Source: Arsenophonus fragariae | GTDB taxonomy: Bacteria > Pseudomonadota > Gammaproteobacteria > Enterobacterales > Enterobacteriaceae | NCBI GenBank assembly: GCA_047291315.1 | Contig: JBDPYZ010000001.1 | Coordinates: 217,200-281,199, forward strand | Direction of reading: 5' to 3' | Length of the DNA: 64,000 nt | Part shown: positions 1-9,899 of the stretch, one piece after another | How positions within the stretch are numbered: the stretch's first letter is position 1 | Layout of the letters: each line of letters starts with the position of its first letter | The notes under the pieces: model-generated | What the model was told of the DNA's origin: nothing | The model's database searches: none | The model's input: the letters and a program-made list of their open reading frames with translations, nothing else | Made by a program: the position numbers and the translations under genes

Positions 1-376
1 CCAGTCATATTGCCGATAGGAAATAAATTATGGTGTTCTAATACGATTGCCGATACGGCACAAATAGCGGCAATAATTTTACCTAGATGATGGGACTGGC
101 GAATTTTTTTAATGATCAGTGGATTATCACGAAATGCTTCTGCTCCTTTCAATCTACCAGGTAATACAATGGTATCAAAATCTTGTTCAATAATCTTGAC
201 CAACTGAGTGTCAGCAACAATTTTACTCCCTGTGAACAAGTTAATATCAATTCGCCATTATCTGCGGCACTACTGGTTGTTATTTGGGTTTCGGCTCTAG
301 TTAACAGATCAATTGCTGTTACGGCTTCTATTTCTTCGCTACCATGTGCCAGGCAAACGAGAACTGTTGGTGACAT
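1..376 (-). pseudogene. yajL: YajL (DJ-1/PfpI family) remnant, frameshifted and cut by window edge
   Basis: Remnant of YajL, a DJ-1/PfpI-family protein with a cysteine nucleophile, linked in E. coli to protein deglycation and oxidative-stress protection. The reading starts at the ATG at 376 (MSPTVLVCLAHGSEEIEAV) and follows the family to SQGVKLL near 215. There the frame shifts: the continuation in another frame reads DTIVLPGRLKGAEAF, then AAICA carrying the conserved nucleophilic Cys, and FPIGNMTG at the window edge. The catalytic residue is still encoded but no single frame joins it to the N-terminus. The 3' end lies outside the window. Next comes yajQ, as in E. coli once panE is removed. 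A sequencing error at the shift cannot be excluded. Confidence 0.8.
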
Positions 377-601
377 TTGAGTTTTTCTCTGGTCTAGTTA
401 ATGGATAAATAATCGTACTTATAATGTTGTCAGCCATAACTAGCCAACAGCGCCATCACAAAAAAGATCGCTATTGTTTTTTCATCTTACTGAATCGTCT
501 ATTCTTTTTAATAAACTAGTTAATTTCAAGTATAGAGCTTTTTCTGATAATAAATAAAATAGTATTATGCTATTTGATGAGTAACTAGGAGGTTATGAAC
601 T

Positions 602-1044
602 ATGCCATCATTTGATATAGTTTCTGAAATTGACATGCATGAAGTCTGTAGTGCCGTTGAAAATACTCAATGTGAATTGGCTAGTTGTTGGGATTTTGCA
701 ATGTTAAAGCCAGTTTTGAACTAAACGAAAAGAATGAATCAAAATTAAAGTGACGAGCGTGTCCGACTTTCAAGTAAACCAAAATTGGTAGATATTTTAC
801 GCGAGAAATTAGCGAAACGAGGAATAGATGGTGCCATTTTGAGTATACCTGACGATATTGTTTATAGTGGAAAAACTTATAGTCTGGAGCCTTCTTATTG
901 TAAGGCATTGATTCGGTAATAGCAAAAAAGATCATAAAACTAATCAAAGAGAGTGAATTGAAGGTTCAGACACAAATTCAGGGTGAACTAGTACGAGAGG
1001 TTGAGCTTGGTCAATCCTTTCAATTTACTAATTTTCGTGACTAA
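602..1044 (+). pseudogene. yajQ: YajQ (UPF0234, nucleotide-binding) remnant
   Basis: Remnant of YajQ, a small two-domain nucleic-acid/nucleotide-binding protein (about 160 residues; c-di-GMP-binding in some relatives). A good Shine-Dalgarno (AGGAGG at 587-592) precedes ATG 602 and the start MPSFDIVSEIDMHE is typical. A stop follows after about 39 codons. Further pieces lie in shifting frames: VDILREKLAKRGIDGA near 790-835, then VYSGKTY, KVQTQIQGE and the family C-terminus FQFTNFRD, ending at TAA 1042-1044. At least three lesions are present, so this is a true pseudogene and not one sequencing error. Confidence 0.88.
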
Positions 1045-1055
1045 ATTTATCATAT

Positions 1056-1074
1056 CTGCTGTATGCTACAGCAG
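1056..1074. terminator. Hairpin between convergent yajQ and yajR 3' ends
   Basis: Perfect 8-bp inverted repeat CTGCTGTA / TACAGCAG around a 3-nt loop, just past the end of the yajQ relic and before the 3' end of yajR. No T-run follows on either strand, so termination is a guess; it may be a weak or degraded terminator. Confidence 0.35.
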
Positions 1075-1082
1075 GTAGTACG

Positions 1083-2447
1083 TCATTGGTTATTAATGAT
1101 AGTTTCTAGCTGTTGCCGACTAATAATTTTTTTATCTATTTTAATGTAGGCGCTAAGTGCTGTAGTATCAACCATCACTTCGAAAACACCCGGTTCATTC
1201 ATTAACTGGTTTTGTAGTAATTTAAAATCTTTGATCTGTTGGGGTAAAATTAAGCGGATGCTACTGGTATAAGCAGGTTGATGCATATTTAAGCTAATAA
1301 AAAACCAATATGCACAAAGTATCAGGCCGGCCATAAAGACTAAGAAAGCACCATTTAATTGAAAAAAACATCCTCCTAAGATCCCGCCTAAAGCAACACC
1401 CAGAAACTGACTGGTTGAATAGAGACCCATAGTTGTTCCTTTATATCCGGCAGGCGCTTCTTTACTAATAAGTGAAGGCAATAATGCCTCCATAACATTA
1501 AATGCAATAAAAAACAGCTGGAGACCTATCACTATTAACCAAAGCTGTTGATTGGAAAAACAAAATGTTAATTCAGATATAAATAAAATGCCAATGCATA
1601 ATAGGAAAACTTGTTTCATGCGGCGCTGCTTTTCAGCATAGATAACAAAAGGTAGAACCGTGATGAAGGCAATAAGTAAAGTGATTAAATAGATTTTCCA
1701 ATGTTGGTTAGTTTGTAGACCTGAATCAATAATCACTAACGGTAAAGCAACAAAATTTGCCATCAGCAGCGTGTGTAAACAAAATATACCAAAATTAAGC
1801 TTAAGTAGTTGGCGATTATTAATTACTCTTTGTAGACTATTTTTTATAAAATGAGTTTCACGATTAACGATATGATATCGGCTATCTGGTACTGCAAAGC
1901 GAGTTATCAATATCCCGCCCAAGGCAAGTAAGCTTATTCCCCAAAAAAGACCATGTAAACCGATAGCATGAGTAATAATAGGACCGATAACTATCGCAAT
2001 AGCAAAAGTGATACCAAAGCTTATTCCCATAAAAGCCATAGCTTTTGTTCTATTTTGTTCATTAGTCAGATCGGAAAGTAACGCCATAATGGCAGCAGAA
2101 ATAGCACCTGCGCCTTGTAAAGCGCGACCGATAATGATCCCCCAGATGGAATCTGTTATTGCTGCGATCACACTACCGGTAATAAAGATAAGCAAGCCGG
2201 CGATAATTAATTGCTTACGATCAAATCGGTCGGACATTAATCCAAATGGGATCTGGAAGATAGCCTGACTGATACCATAAATTCCAATTGCTAGACCAAG
2301 TAACAATTCGTTGGCATCTTTTAGTTCGTGTCCGTAGCTTGCAAGTATGGGTAATACCATGAACATGCCTAGCATGCGTAATGTGAATACCGCCCCTAAC
2401 CCCCAAGTTGCTTTTAATTCTTTTGGCGTCATTTTACTATCATTCAT
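1083..2447 (-). CDS. yajR: YajR, MFS transporter with C-terminal YAM domain
   Basis: Major facilitator superfamily inner-membrane transporter, 454 aa, the same length as E. coli YajR. Twelve hydrophobic segments run from about residue 15 to 385, with the MFS motif A region GLMSDRFDRKQLI after helix 2 (about residues 67-79). The C-terminus (about 390-454, ending ISRQQLETIINNQ) is the small ferredoxin-like YAM domain that marks this subfamily. Its natural substrate is unknown. The gene lies on its own between the yajQ relic and cyoE, the usual neighbours. The ATG at 2447 has only a weak purine-rich stretch upstream. The frame is intact, so it has been kept while both upstream neighbours decayed. 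Confidence 0.92.
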   Translation of the reverse strand: MNDSKMTPKELKATWGLGAVFTLRMLGMFMVLPILASYGHELKDANELLLGLAIGIYGISQAIFQIPFGLMSDRFDRKQLIIAGLLIFITGSVIAAITDSIWGIIIGRALQGAGAISAAIMALLSDLTNEQNRTKAMAFMGISFGITFAIAIVIGPIITHAIGLHGLFWGISLLALGGILITRFAVPDSRYHIVNRETHFIKNSLQRVINNRQLLKLNFGIFCLHTLLMANFVALPLVIIDSGLQTNQHWKIYLITLLIAFITVLPFVIYAEKQRRMKQVFLLCIGILFISELTFCFSNQQLWLIVIGLQLFFIAFNVMEALLPSLISKEAPAGYKGTTMGLYSTSQFLGVALGGILGGCFFQLNGAFLVFMAGLILCAYWFFISLNMHQPAYTSSIRLILPQQIKDFKLLQNQLMNEPGVFEVMVDTTALSAYIKIDKKIISRQQLETIINNQ

Positions 2448-2624
2448 GGTTTATCTCAGAAACTTTAGAGATGAACATTGTAAATTGGTTTCATCGATTA
2501 GTTAATCTATTTGTCGAGCAATTATTAGCAAAATATGAATTAAAGAGTAGGGAATTGATTGGCATTTCGGGTTTTTTAACAGTGAAGGTAAGGCAATTAT
2601 TTGCCACTATATTAAGATAAATTA

Positions 2625-3518
2625 TTATTTGAGATAGACAAAAGATTGTTCAGTGGTAACAGTTGGATCAATAGACATCATAACGCTGAGAGAGGTAATC
2701 GCCACGATAGAGAATATAAACAGTTTTCGTGCCCAAAGGCGATCATCATTCTGATTTTTGAAGCCAGAAATTGCCATACCAAGCCACCATAAACTAACCG
2801 CGGCAGCAATAATAAGATATTTGTAACCGGCATAACCGCTAATAGCGAGCATAATGGTTGCTATCATAAAAGCAAGAATATATAAAAAGATATGAGTTTT
2901 GGCGACAGAAATCCCTTTAATTACTGGTAACACCGGAATATTGGCAGTTTGATAATCTTTGAAGCGAAAAATAGCAATTGCATAAGAGTGTGGCATTTGC
3001 CATAAGCTAAAGATCAATAACAGAATCAATGCTCCCATATCAAATTGATCAGAAACAGCGCAGTAACCAATAACTGGCGGCGCAGCGCCGGATAAGCTGC
3101 CGATCAGAGTGCCATAAACAGATTTACGTTTCATATAGAGGCTATAAATACCAACATAAATAACAAAACCGATAACGGCAAGTAGTACCGCTAAGGCATT
3201 GGTGGCAATATAGAGTAAAGCTATGCCGGCAATACCCAGTATGGTGGCGTAGATTAGACAAAATTTTGGATCAATAAGCCCTTTAACTAAAGGTCGATTT
3301 TTGGTTCTCTCCATCATTGGGTCGATATCTCGGTCAATATAGTTGTTAAAAACACAACCAGAAGCGACGACCAGAGATACGCCGAGTAATGTGCTAATAA
3401 ATAGTGTGTAATCAATTATACCTTTAGCCGCGAGTTGAAAACCGCCAATAACAGAAATTAGATTACCGAAAATAATGCCTGGTTTAGTCACTTGTAGATA
3501 TTGCTTCATCAGATCCAC
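2625..3518 (-). CDS. cyoE: Protoheme IX farnesyltransferase (heme O synthase)
   Basis: CyoE converts protoheme IX to heme O by attaching a farnesyl group; heme O is the high-spin heme of cytochrome bo3. It is an integral membrane UbiA-type prenyltransferase. The 297-aa product has about eight to nine membrane helices and the two Asp-rich prenyl-diphosphate/Mg sites: NNYIDRDIDPMMERT (about residues 58-72) and FRFKDYQTANIPVLP (about 185-199). Last gene of the cyo operon, 6 bp after cyoD. Length and motifs match the family, with no sign of decay. Its product is needed by CyoB next door. Confidence 0.97.
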   Translation of the reverse strand: MDLMKQYLQVTKPGIIFGNLISVIGGFQLAAKGIIDYTLFISTLLGVSLVVASGCVFNNYIDRDIDPMMERTKNRPLVKGLIDPKFCLIYATILGIAGIALLYIATNALAVLLAVIGFVIYVGIYSLYMKRKSVYGTLIGSLSGAAPPVIGYCAVSDQFDMGALILLLIFSLWQMPHSYAIAIFRFKDYQTANIPVLPVIKGISVAKTHIFLYILAFMIATIMLAISGYAGYKYLIIAAAVSLWWLGMAISGFKNQNDDRLWARKLFIFSIVAITSLSVMMSIDPTVTTEQSFVYLK

Positions 3519-3524
3519 AACTCT

Positions 3525-3857
3525 TTAGTCGAGCATCATATTGATGTTCAGGTTATACATTATCCACAGAGAGCCAATAACAACAATGCCAATGATTATC
3601 ATTGTGAACTGGAACGCAACAAGATTCCAGCGGTTATCTGAAGAGGTATTCATATGTAAGAAACAGACAAGATGTACCAGGATCTGTGCAATTGCTGTAC
3701 CAATAACGATCAACATGATAGTGTCATGAGAAGCAGTACTATTCATTACCATCCAGAAGGGAACAACCGTTAAAATGATGGAGAGTATAAAGCCAATTAA
3801 ATAGGTCTTCATACTGCCATGGCTAGCACCAGAGTGCGGTGTATTTGTGTAACTCAT
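3525..3857 (-). CDS. cyoD: Cytochrome bo3 quinol oxidase subunit IV
   Basis: Small membrane subunit of cytochrome bo3, thought to help assemble the CuB site of subunit I. 110 aa with three hydrophobic helices (about residues 19-37, 47-67, 80-102). The start chosen is the ATG at 3857 (MSYTNTPHSGASHGS), which overlaps the cyoC stop in an ATGA arrangement and matches the family N-terminus; a longer frame to 3923 would only read back into cyoC. Intact and in normal operon position. Confidence 0.95.
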   Translation of the reverse strand: MSYTNTPHSGASHGSMKTYLIGFILSIILTVVPFWMVMNSTASHDTIMLIVIGTAIAQILVHLVCFLHMNTSSDNRWNLVAFQFTMIIIGIVVIGSLWIMYNLNINMMLD

Positions 3858-4471
3858 GCAAGTGTCCCCAACAGATAAACAACGGTGAATACACAGATCC
3901 AAACAACATCTAAGAAGTGCCAAAAAAGACTTAAACAGCTTAAACGCGTTTGATTGACGGCAGTTAGGCCATGACGTGAGACATGAATTATCATGATAAT
4001 GATCCAGGCTAAACCAAAGCTTACATGAATACCGTGGGTACTAACTAACGTGAAGAAAGCAGATAGGAAAGCGCTGCGATTAGGCCCATAACCTTCAGAG
4101 ATGAGGTGATGGAATTCGTAAATTTCCATGATAAAAAAACCTAATCCGAGTAAAAAAGTAATCAGTAACCATAGCTTAACCAGATTTATTTTCTGCTTAT
4201 ACATCGCTAGCATCGCAAATCCATAAGTGATGCTACTAAACAATAACAGGAAGGTTTCGAACAATACAAAATTGAGGTTAAAAATATCCTTTCCTGTCGG
4301 GCTGCCGGCAGTACCATCAATTAGAACAATATAGGTGGCAAACAGACAAGCAAACAGGATCAAATCGCTCATTAAATAGATCCAAAAACCAAATATTTTT
4401 GTTGCGCTTATGTCATGATGCCCATGATTATCATGGGCAATATGTTGATTAGCTATTGGATTAGTTGACAT
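3854..4471 (-). CDS. cyoC: Cytochrome bo3 quinol oxidase subunit III
   Basis: Heme-copper oxidase subunit III, 205 aa, the enterobacterial length. Five hydrophobic helices follow a polar, His-rich N-terminus (QHIAHDNHGHHD), as in other CyoC proteins. The segment with EFHHLISEG and STHGIHVSFGLAW is the typical subunit III core. It overlaps cyoB by 11 bp upstream and cyoD by 4 bp downstream, so translation is probably coupled. No catalytic metal sites are expected; its role is structural. Confidence 0.96.
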   Translation of the reverse strand: MSTNPIANQHIAHDNHGHHDISATKIFGFWIYLMSDLILFACLFATYIVLIDGTAGSPTGKDIFNLNFVLFETFLLLFSSITYGFAMLAMYKQKINLVKLWLLITFLLGLGFFIMEIYEFHHLISEGYGPNRSAFLSAFFTLVSTHGIHVSFGLAWIIIMIIHVSRHGLTAVNQTRLSCLSLFWHFLDVVWICVFTVVYLLGTLA

Positions 4472-6452
4472 GATGGATACCTGCTTTTTTCAGTTCATCG
4501 TAATGCTGATTTTCAATACGTTTAATTTCTTCTACAGGGACATAATAATCAACATTGTCATCAAAACTTTTGCCAATCCAGGTTGCAATAATACCAGCGA
4601 AACCAATAATCGCTAGCCACCAAATATGCCAGACCATAGCAAAACCGAAGATCAAACAAAACGCTGAAATAATTATCCCGGCAGAAGTATTTTGTGGCAT
4701 ATGAATGGTTTCATATTTTGTTGGTTTTTTATCAGCTATACTTTTTCCTTTTATATCCCACCAAGCATCAGGTGTATTAATTTGTGGCTGTTTAGCAAAG
4801 TTATAAAAAGGTGCTGGAGACGATGTTGACCATTCTAATGTACGACCATCCCATGGGTCGCCGGTGTAATCGCGATTTTTGTGGCGATCGCGAATACTGA
4901 CAATTATTTGGATGACTTGACAAAGGATCCCAATAGCGATCAGAGCAGCACCGAGTGAAGCGACTACCAGCATAGGATGATATTGTGGATCAATGTTTTG
5001 ACTTAAACGACGAGTCATACCCATGAAGCCTAGTATATAAAGCGGCATAAAGGCAATAAAGAAACCGCTTATCCAAAACCAGAAAGCACGAATTCCCCAT
5101 TTTTCATCTAATGTAAAGCCAAAAGCTTTCGGGAACCAGTATGTCATACCGGCAAAGCAACCAAAAACTACCCCCCCGATAATGACATTATGGAAATGAG
5201 CGATCAGAAATAAACTATTATGCAGTACAAAATTTGCGCCGGGAACGGCCAGTAGTACTCCAGTCATCCCACCAATAGAGAAAGTAATAATAAAGCCAAT
5301 AGTCCATAGCATCGGTGTTTTGAATTCGATACGGCCATGGTACATGGTAAATAACCAATTGAATATTTTTACTCCAGTTGGAATAGCAATAATCATGGTA
5401 GCTATACCAAAAAATGCATTGACGTTAGCTCCGCTGCCCATAGTAAAGAAATGATGTAACCAGACGACAAACGACATTACGGTAATAACAATTGTAGCCC
5501 AGACCAAAGACGTATAACCAAATAAACGTTTCTTGGCGAAAGTGGCGGTAACTTCTGAAAATACGCCAAAAACAGGTAGCACTAATATATAAACTTCAGG
5601 ATGCCCCCAAGCCCAGACCAAATTGATATACATCATCATATTGCCACCCATGTCATTAGTGAAGAAATGTGTGCCTAAATAACGGTCAAGAGTGAGTAGT
5701 GCGATAGTAACTGTTAGGATAGGGAATGCTGCAATAATCAGTACATTAGTACAAAGCGCTGTCCAGGTAAAAACAGGCATTTTCATCATTGACATGCCAG
5801 GAGCCCGCATTCGTAGAATGGTAGCAAAAAAGTTTATCCCGGTTAGGGTGGTGCCAATTCCTGATATTTGTAAGCTCCATATCCAATAGTCTACTCCGAC
5901 ACCAGGATTATATTCCTTACCTGATAATGGGGGATAAGCTAGCCAGCCGGTCTGAGCAAATTCACCGATACCTAATGACAGGTTAATCAAGATAACGCCA
6001 ACCACAAATAACCAAAGACTGAGAGAATTTAAAAATGGAAAGGCCACATCGCGAGCACCAATTTGTAATGGTACGACTAAATTCATTAAGCCAACCACGA
6101 AAGGTGTTGCCATGAAAAAAATCATGATCACACCGTGAGCGGTAAAAATTTGATCATAATGATGAGGCGGTAAAAAACCGGCCTCACCGGCTGATGCTAA
6201 TGCTTGTTGACCTCGCATCATAATTGCATCGGCAAAACCGCGAAATAGCATTACCATGGCAACGATAATATACATAATGCCAATTTTTTTATGATCTACA
6301 CTAGTGAGCCATTTACTCCATAACCACTTCCATTTACCGAAATAGGTGGTAACCCCTAAAATAGCTATGCCAGCTAATAAAATACAGATCACTGTGATGA
6401 CAATAATTGGCTCGTGAATAGGGATTGCATCGAGAGTTAATTTACCCAACAT
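4461..6452 (-). CDS. cyoB: Cytochrome bo3 quinol oxidase subunit I
   Basis: Catalytic subunit of the proton-pumping ubiquinol oxidase: it takes electrons from ubiquinol through heme b to the heme o3/CuB centre and reduces oxygen. 663 aa, the same as E. coli. All metal ligands are visible: HGVIMIFF (heme b His), GHPEVYI (CuB His with the cross-linked Tyr), WLHHFF (two CuB His) and AHFHNVIIGG (heme o3 and heme b His). A polar C-terminal tail (about 545-663) includes EWSTSSPAPFYNF. Fully intact in the middle of the operon, indicating selection for aerobic respiration. Confidence 0.98.
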   Translation of the reverse strand: MLGKLTLDAIPIHEPIIVITVICILLAGIAILGVTTYFGKWKWLWSKWLTSVDHKKIGIMYIIVAMVMLFRGFADAIMMRGQQALASAGEAGFLPPHHYDQIFTAHGVIMIFFMATPFVVGLMNLVVPLQIGARDVAFPFLNSLSLWLFVVGVILINLSLGIGEFAQTGWLAYPPLSGKEYNPGVGVDYWIWSLQISGIGTTLTGINFFATILRMRAPGMSMMKMPVFTWTALCTNVLIIAAFPILTVTIALLTLDRYLGTHFFTNDMGGNMMMYINLVWAWGHPEVYILVLPVFGVFSEVTATFAKKRLFGYTSLVWATIVITVMSFVVWLHHFFTMGSGANVNAFFGIATMIIAIPTGVKIFNWLFTMYHGRIEFKTPMLWTIGFIITFSIGGMTGVLLAVPGANFVLHNSLFLIAHFHNVIIGGVVFGCFAGMTYWFPKAFGFTLDEKWGIRAFWFWISGFFIAFMPLYILGFMGMTRRLSQNIDPQYHPMLVVASLGAALIAIGILCQVIQIIVSIRDRHKNRDYTGDPWDGRTLEWSTSSPAPFYNFAKQPQINTPDAWWDIKGKSIADKKPTKYETIHMPQNTSAGIIISAFCLIFGFAMVWHIWWLAIIGFAGIIATWIGKSFDDNVDYYVPVEEIKRIENQHYDELKKAGIHHVN

Positions 6453-6457
6453 ACTAT

Positions 6458-7405
6458 TTATTCCTTAGCATCGACATGAGCAGAATGGTTCATATGCATT
6501 AATTGATTGCCAGACATCTCATGTGCGGTTATGTTAGCATGATTGATATGATGTTGATGGCTAAATTTTAATATCAATTCTTCATAGAGATTTGGTTTTA
6601 CGCTTGAAAAATAGATAACAGGAACATTGTGGCTAGGTTTAACCAATTGGTTAAATGCAGCCATGCTATCGAGCGTTTTGGTAGATGTTTTTACTTTTTG
6701 TACCCATTTATTAAAGCTTGCCATATCAGGCGTTGCAATTACATTAAATTTCATGTCTGAGAAGCCATGACCGCTATAACTTGATGAAAAGCCTTTATAT
6801 GTACCGGGTTCATTAGCAATTAAGTGAAGCTTAGTTTGCATGCCAGCCATCGAATAAATTTGCCCACCAAGTGCAGGAATAAAAAAGGAATTCATCACTG
6901 ACTCGGCGGTCACTTTGAAGTTAATTGGCACATCTATAGGAATAGCGATTTCGTTGACGGTAGCAATATTTTTTTCTGGATAGACAAATACCCATTTCCA
7001 ATCGGTAGAAATGACCTGGATAGTAATAGGTTTTTTGTCGCTTTCTAATGGTTTATAAGGATCCAATTGATGCGTGGTTTTCCAGGTGATCACGGCAAGA
7101 ATGATGATGATGATGATAGGAACTGTCCAGCAAATTAACTCAATTTTATTTGAGTGTGCCCAGTCTGGCCGGTAGATTGATTGTTTGTTACTTGCTCTAT
7201 ATTTTCTCGCGAAGATGATCGCCATAAAAATTACTGGAATGACAACAATTAACATTAAACCAAGCGCAGTCAGTATCAGTTTTTTTTGTTCAATACCAAT
7301 GGCGCCCTTGGGATCCATCAATACCATATCGCAACCGGTTAGTAGGAAAACAGTAGCAAGCAGTGAGATGACTCCAACACTTCCTTTATATTTTATAAGT
7401 CTCAT
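6458..7405 (-). CDS. cyoA: Cytochrome bo3 quinol oxidase subunit II (lipoprotein)
   Basis: Subunit II of cytochrome bo3, 315 aa. The N-terminus has a lipoprotein signal with lipobox LLTGC (Cys about residue 25), then two membrane helices and a periplasmic cupredoxin-like domain (about 125-280, with TDWKWVFVYPEKNIA and MAGMQTKLHLIANEPGTYKG). The CuA ligands of cytochrome c oxidases are absent, as expected for a quinol oxidase. First gene of cyoABCDE; a G-rich Shine-Dalgarno (GGGGGT at 7412-7417) precedes ATG 7405. The C-terminal tail is His/Met-rich (MHMNHSAHVDAKE). Confidence 0.97.
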   Translation of the reverse strand: MRLIKYKGSVGVISLLATVFLLTGCDMVLMDPKGAIGIEQKKLILTALGLMLIVVIPVIFMAIIFARKYRASNKQSIYRPDWAHSNKIELICWTVPIIIIIILAVITWKTTHQLDPYKPLESDKKPITIQVISTDWKWVFVYPEKNIATVNEIAIPIDVPINFKVTAESVMNSFFIPALGGQIYSMAGMQTKLHLIANEPGTYKGFSSSYSGHGFSDMKFNVIATPDMASFNKWVQKVKTSTKTLDSMAAFNQLVKPSHNVPVIYFSSVKPNLYEELILKFSHQHHINHANITAHEMSGNQLMHMNHSAHVDAKE

Positions 7406-7846
7406 TTAGCGACCCCCAAATGACAAAATGGTTATTGTCGTTTTGTTCGGTGTCGGTATTTTACGGTAAGGTTATATTAGTGTAAACAATTGTAAGGCGC
7501 ACAAATATAATTGTTATTACTTTCTGTTAAAGTGATCACATGTAAAATTGAATTCATTATAGAAAGCTTTAAATGATTATTCTTGGGTTAATAATTAGTT
7601 ACATTAAACAATTTTATTATTAATAAAAAGAAGCAGAAGTGTGATTTTGTATGTTGAAAATTAATTATTATACTTAAATTAACTAGTTGATCTTTATAAA
7701 TTAATATTTTAAACCATGGTTCAATAGGTTGAGTAAATAAATTGATTTTACTTGCCAAAAAATAGCTTAAAACTGTTATTATTAATCAAAATATAAATAT
7801 ACCTACTGAGATGGCAAGATACATAATAGCTAATTTATATGATTGT
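7406..7846. other. cyo upstream region, no gene seen
   Basis: About 440 bp of very AT-rich spacer between cyoA and the 3' end of the ampG relic. It should hold the cyo promoter (read on the minus strand). I see TATAAC and TTGTTTACA-like elements around 7465-7490 on that strand but no convincing full promoter or ArcA/Fnr site. No open frame with homology is recognised. Confidence 0.5.
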
Positions 7847-8979
7847 TTAAAATAAGTTCAGCGCATAAATGGGCCAGTTTGTTGGATATAAGATAAAGGT
7901 TGTTTGCATATCAATAATAAAAAAAATACTCGGCAATGAAATAACCATAGAGATAAGATAAAAAGTAGGCCAATCATATTTGCTCACTAACGAACGCGTT
8001 TGCCATGAGGCCAACATCGACAGTAAGGCAAATTGAGTTGCAGAAAGAGAATGATTGTAAAGCGTCATAAGTAGTGAAATAAAAGCGGTAGTTCCCATGC
8101 CGGAGAAGATATTTTCAATAAAGATAACTCTACTGGTGGTGTAAATATTGGTGGGTGTTACTCCCAGCAACCAATAACTCAAATTAGAAACAAAGAGATT
8201 TTTTGCATCACATAATAGCCATATAAAGCGTCAAGAATAGTTGCAAATAGTCCAAAATTTTTTTATTAATGGTGCAAACTTCAACCAGAGAAAAGCCAAG
8301 TTTATTTAATAGAAAATTGGTACTAAGCGCCGTAACAAATGCATCACCTATCTTATAGAAAATGATCAATAATAAGGTGATTTAGGCATTATTACGACTA
8401 AAAAATTCTACGAAGGGTTCATAGATAGCTTCATATAGTGTTTTGGGGGGTGAGGACTTTATTTGGCGTTGCGTAGACACTGATTATCATTAAGCTGACC
8501 ATCAGTAAATAGAGTTGCTACCAAGTAACAAAATGGTCGACGAACCATAAAGCTAATTCGCCTAAAACCAACATACTGATACGATACGCCAAAACGGATA
8601 TTGCTGCGCTGGCGCCACGTTCTTCGGCGGACAACAATCGGTTTTATAAACATCAAAAACAATATCTTGTGATGCAGAGCAGAAAGCGACAAGCACCGTA
8701 ACTGCTGCTAACCACTGAAGATGTTCCTTTGGATTCATAAATCCCATCGCCGGAATACTGATAATCAGCAAAATTTGAGTGGTTAATAACCAACCACGAC
8801 GACCTAACCACGGCAGGGTATAGCGATCAATTAATGAAATTTAATATCAATATGTTCGACGGTTAGCCAGGCTTGTAAAGTACTTGCGGTAAGTACCAGT
8901 GGCAATCCTGACACAAAACCTAATAAAAGCAGTACTCGGGAACGACGTTGGGTAAAAACGGTCAGGTAGTTTTTTTCAT
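7847..8979 (-). pseudogene. ampG: AmpG muropeptide permease remnant
   Basis: Remnant of AmpG, the inner-membrane MFS permease that imports GlcNAc-anhydroMurNAc muropeptides for cell-wall recycling. Its ancestral start is ATG 8979, but an A-run in codon 4 is one base short: ATG AAA AAA ACT ACC TGA stops at once, while the shifted frame reads YLTVFTQRRSRVLLLLGF and TLQAWLTVEHI. The diagnostic AFCSASQDIVFD lies near 8640-8675 and GMGTTAFISLLMTL near 8040-8080, in different frames. About 378 codons remain of a normal 490, so the C-terminus is gone too. Order cyoA-ampG-yajG is as in E. coli. Confidence 0.88.
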
Positions 8980-9035
8980 AGTCGTCCTTTTGCTCTGTTA
9001 TTGTCAAACAGAGCTATTGCTGGCAATACACTAAT

Positions 9036-9623
9036 TCATTGTGTGTTTTGTTTTATAAACTGGCTTGTTTCATGATCATTAGCCATATCAGCAATAATGT
9101 CGGTTAACGCTTTATTTATAGCATTAGCAATTTTTTCGTTACTGGCATCAAGAGGTCCTTGTTCATTATAGGTACGAGTATAGATACGAGTACTGATTGA
9201 ACCGTTGGATGCCATAGCTACAACACTAATTGCAACATCAACAGTAAGATTATGACGTAAGCTGCCTTCTTGTACATTGGTATACAGTTTATTTAGAACA
9301 ATTTGCAAATTAACATTAGCCGGTGCATTAACAGTATAACCTCTGGCGATCATCTGTTTTTCTAATGCTTCCTGCAATAGATAGCGTAAATCGCGAGAGG
9401 GTTTTAATATGGTTAGTGCAGCATTTCGATTAACTTTGGCAAGTGCCGTTGAGCTTCGTTTATCAATGCTAGTAATGTTAATTGAAATTGCTCTTATGGT
9501 CGGATCTTGAGCTGGCAGTGTAATATTTGGATCGATAGACAGTGTGTTACTTGGTGCGACACATCCGATTAAACTCAATGAGATTAACAGAGCAATGATT
9601 AGATAAAAGTTGTTTTTTAACAT
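9036..9623 (-). CDS. yajG: YajG, putative outer-membrane lipoprotein
   Basis: Predicted lipoprotein of unknown function, 195 aa (E. coli YajG about 192). The signal peptide ends in lipobox SLIGC with Cys at about residue 21. The mature part contains LQEALEKQMIARGYTV and a C-terminal region ending TDIIADMANDHETSQF. E. coli yajG sits next to ampG and may share its operon; here ampG is dead while yajG stays open. Start is ATG 9623 in front of the signal peptide. Confidence 0.88.
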   Translation of the reverse strand: MLKNNFYLIIALLISLSLIGCVAPSNTLSIDPNITLPAQDPTIRAISINITSIDKRSSTALAKVNRNAALTILKPSRDLRYLLQEALEKQMIARGYTVNAPANVNLQIVLNKLYTNVQEGSLRHNLTVDVAISVVAMASNGSISTRIYTRTYNEQGPLDASNEKIANAINKALTDIIADMANDHETSQFIKQNTQ

Positions 9624-9783
9624 GTTTTTTCAACCTATTTTGGTATTACTTGATTTAATCGTTACCATACTTTGGTATTTTACTGTTAGTATGCCAGAAA
9701 GTTATCGGTTTTGGTGAAGAAACCCACTAAAAAATTGCATGGATTATGCTTTAACATAACTTAATAAAATCTAATTATTTTTC

Positions 9784-9803
9784 TAACGGGTATTAACGGG
9801 TAT
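9784..9803. repeat. Two tandem copies of a 10-bp unit
   Basis: TAACGGGTAT occurs twice head to tail in the spacer between divergent yajG and bolA. It might be a regulator site or simple slippage; nothing else supports a function. Confidence 0.5.
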
Positions 9804-9899
9804 TAGGTAAATCGCAGTCAGTAATAATTAAATAAGATTAATAATCTTTTGCTGACAAAAATACTTATTTAGTAAATTTAGTTGAAAGAGTCTATTAAT

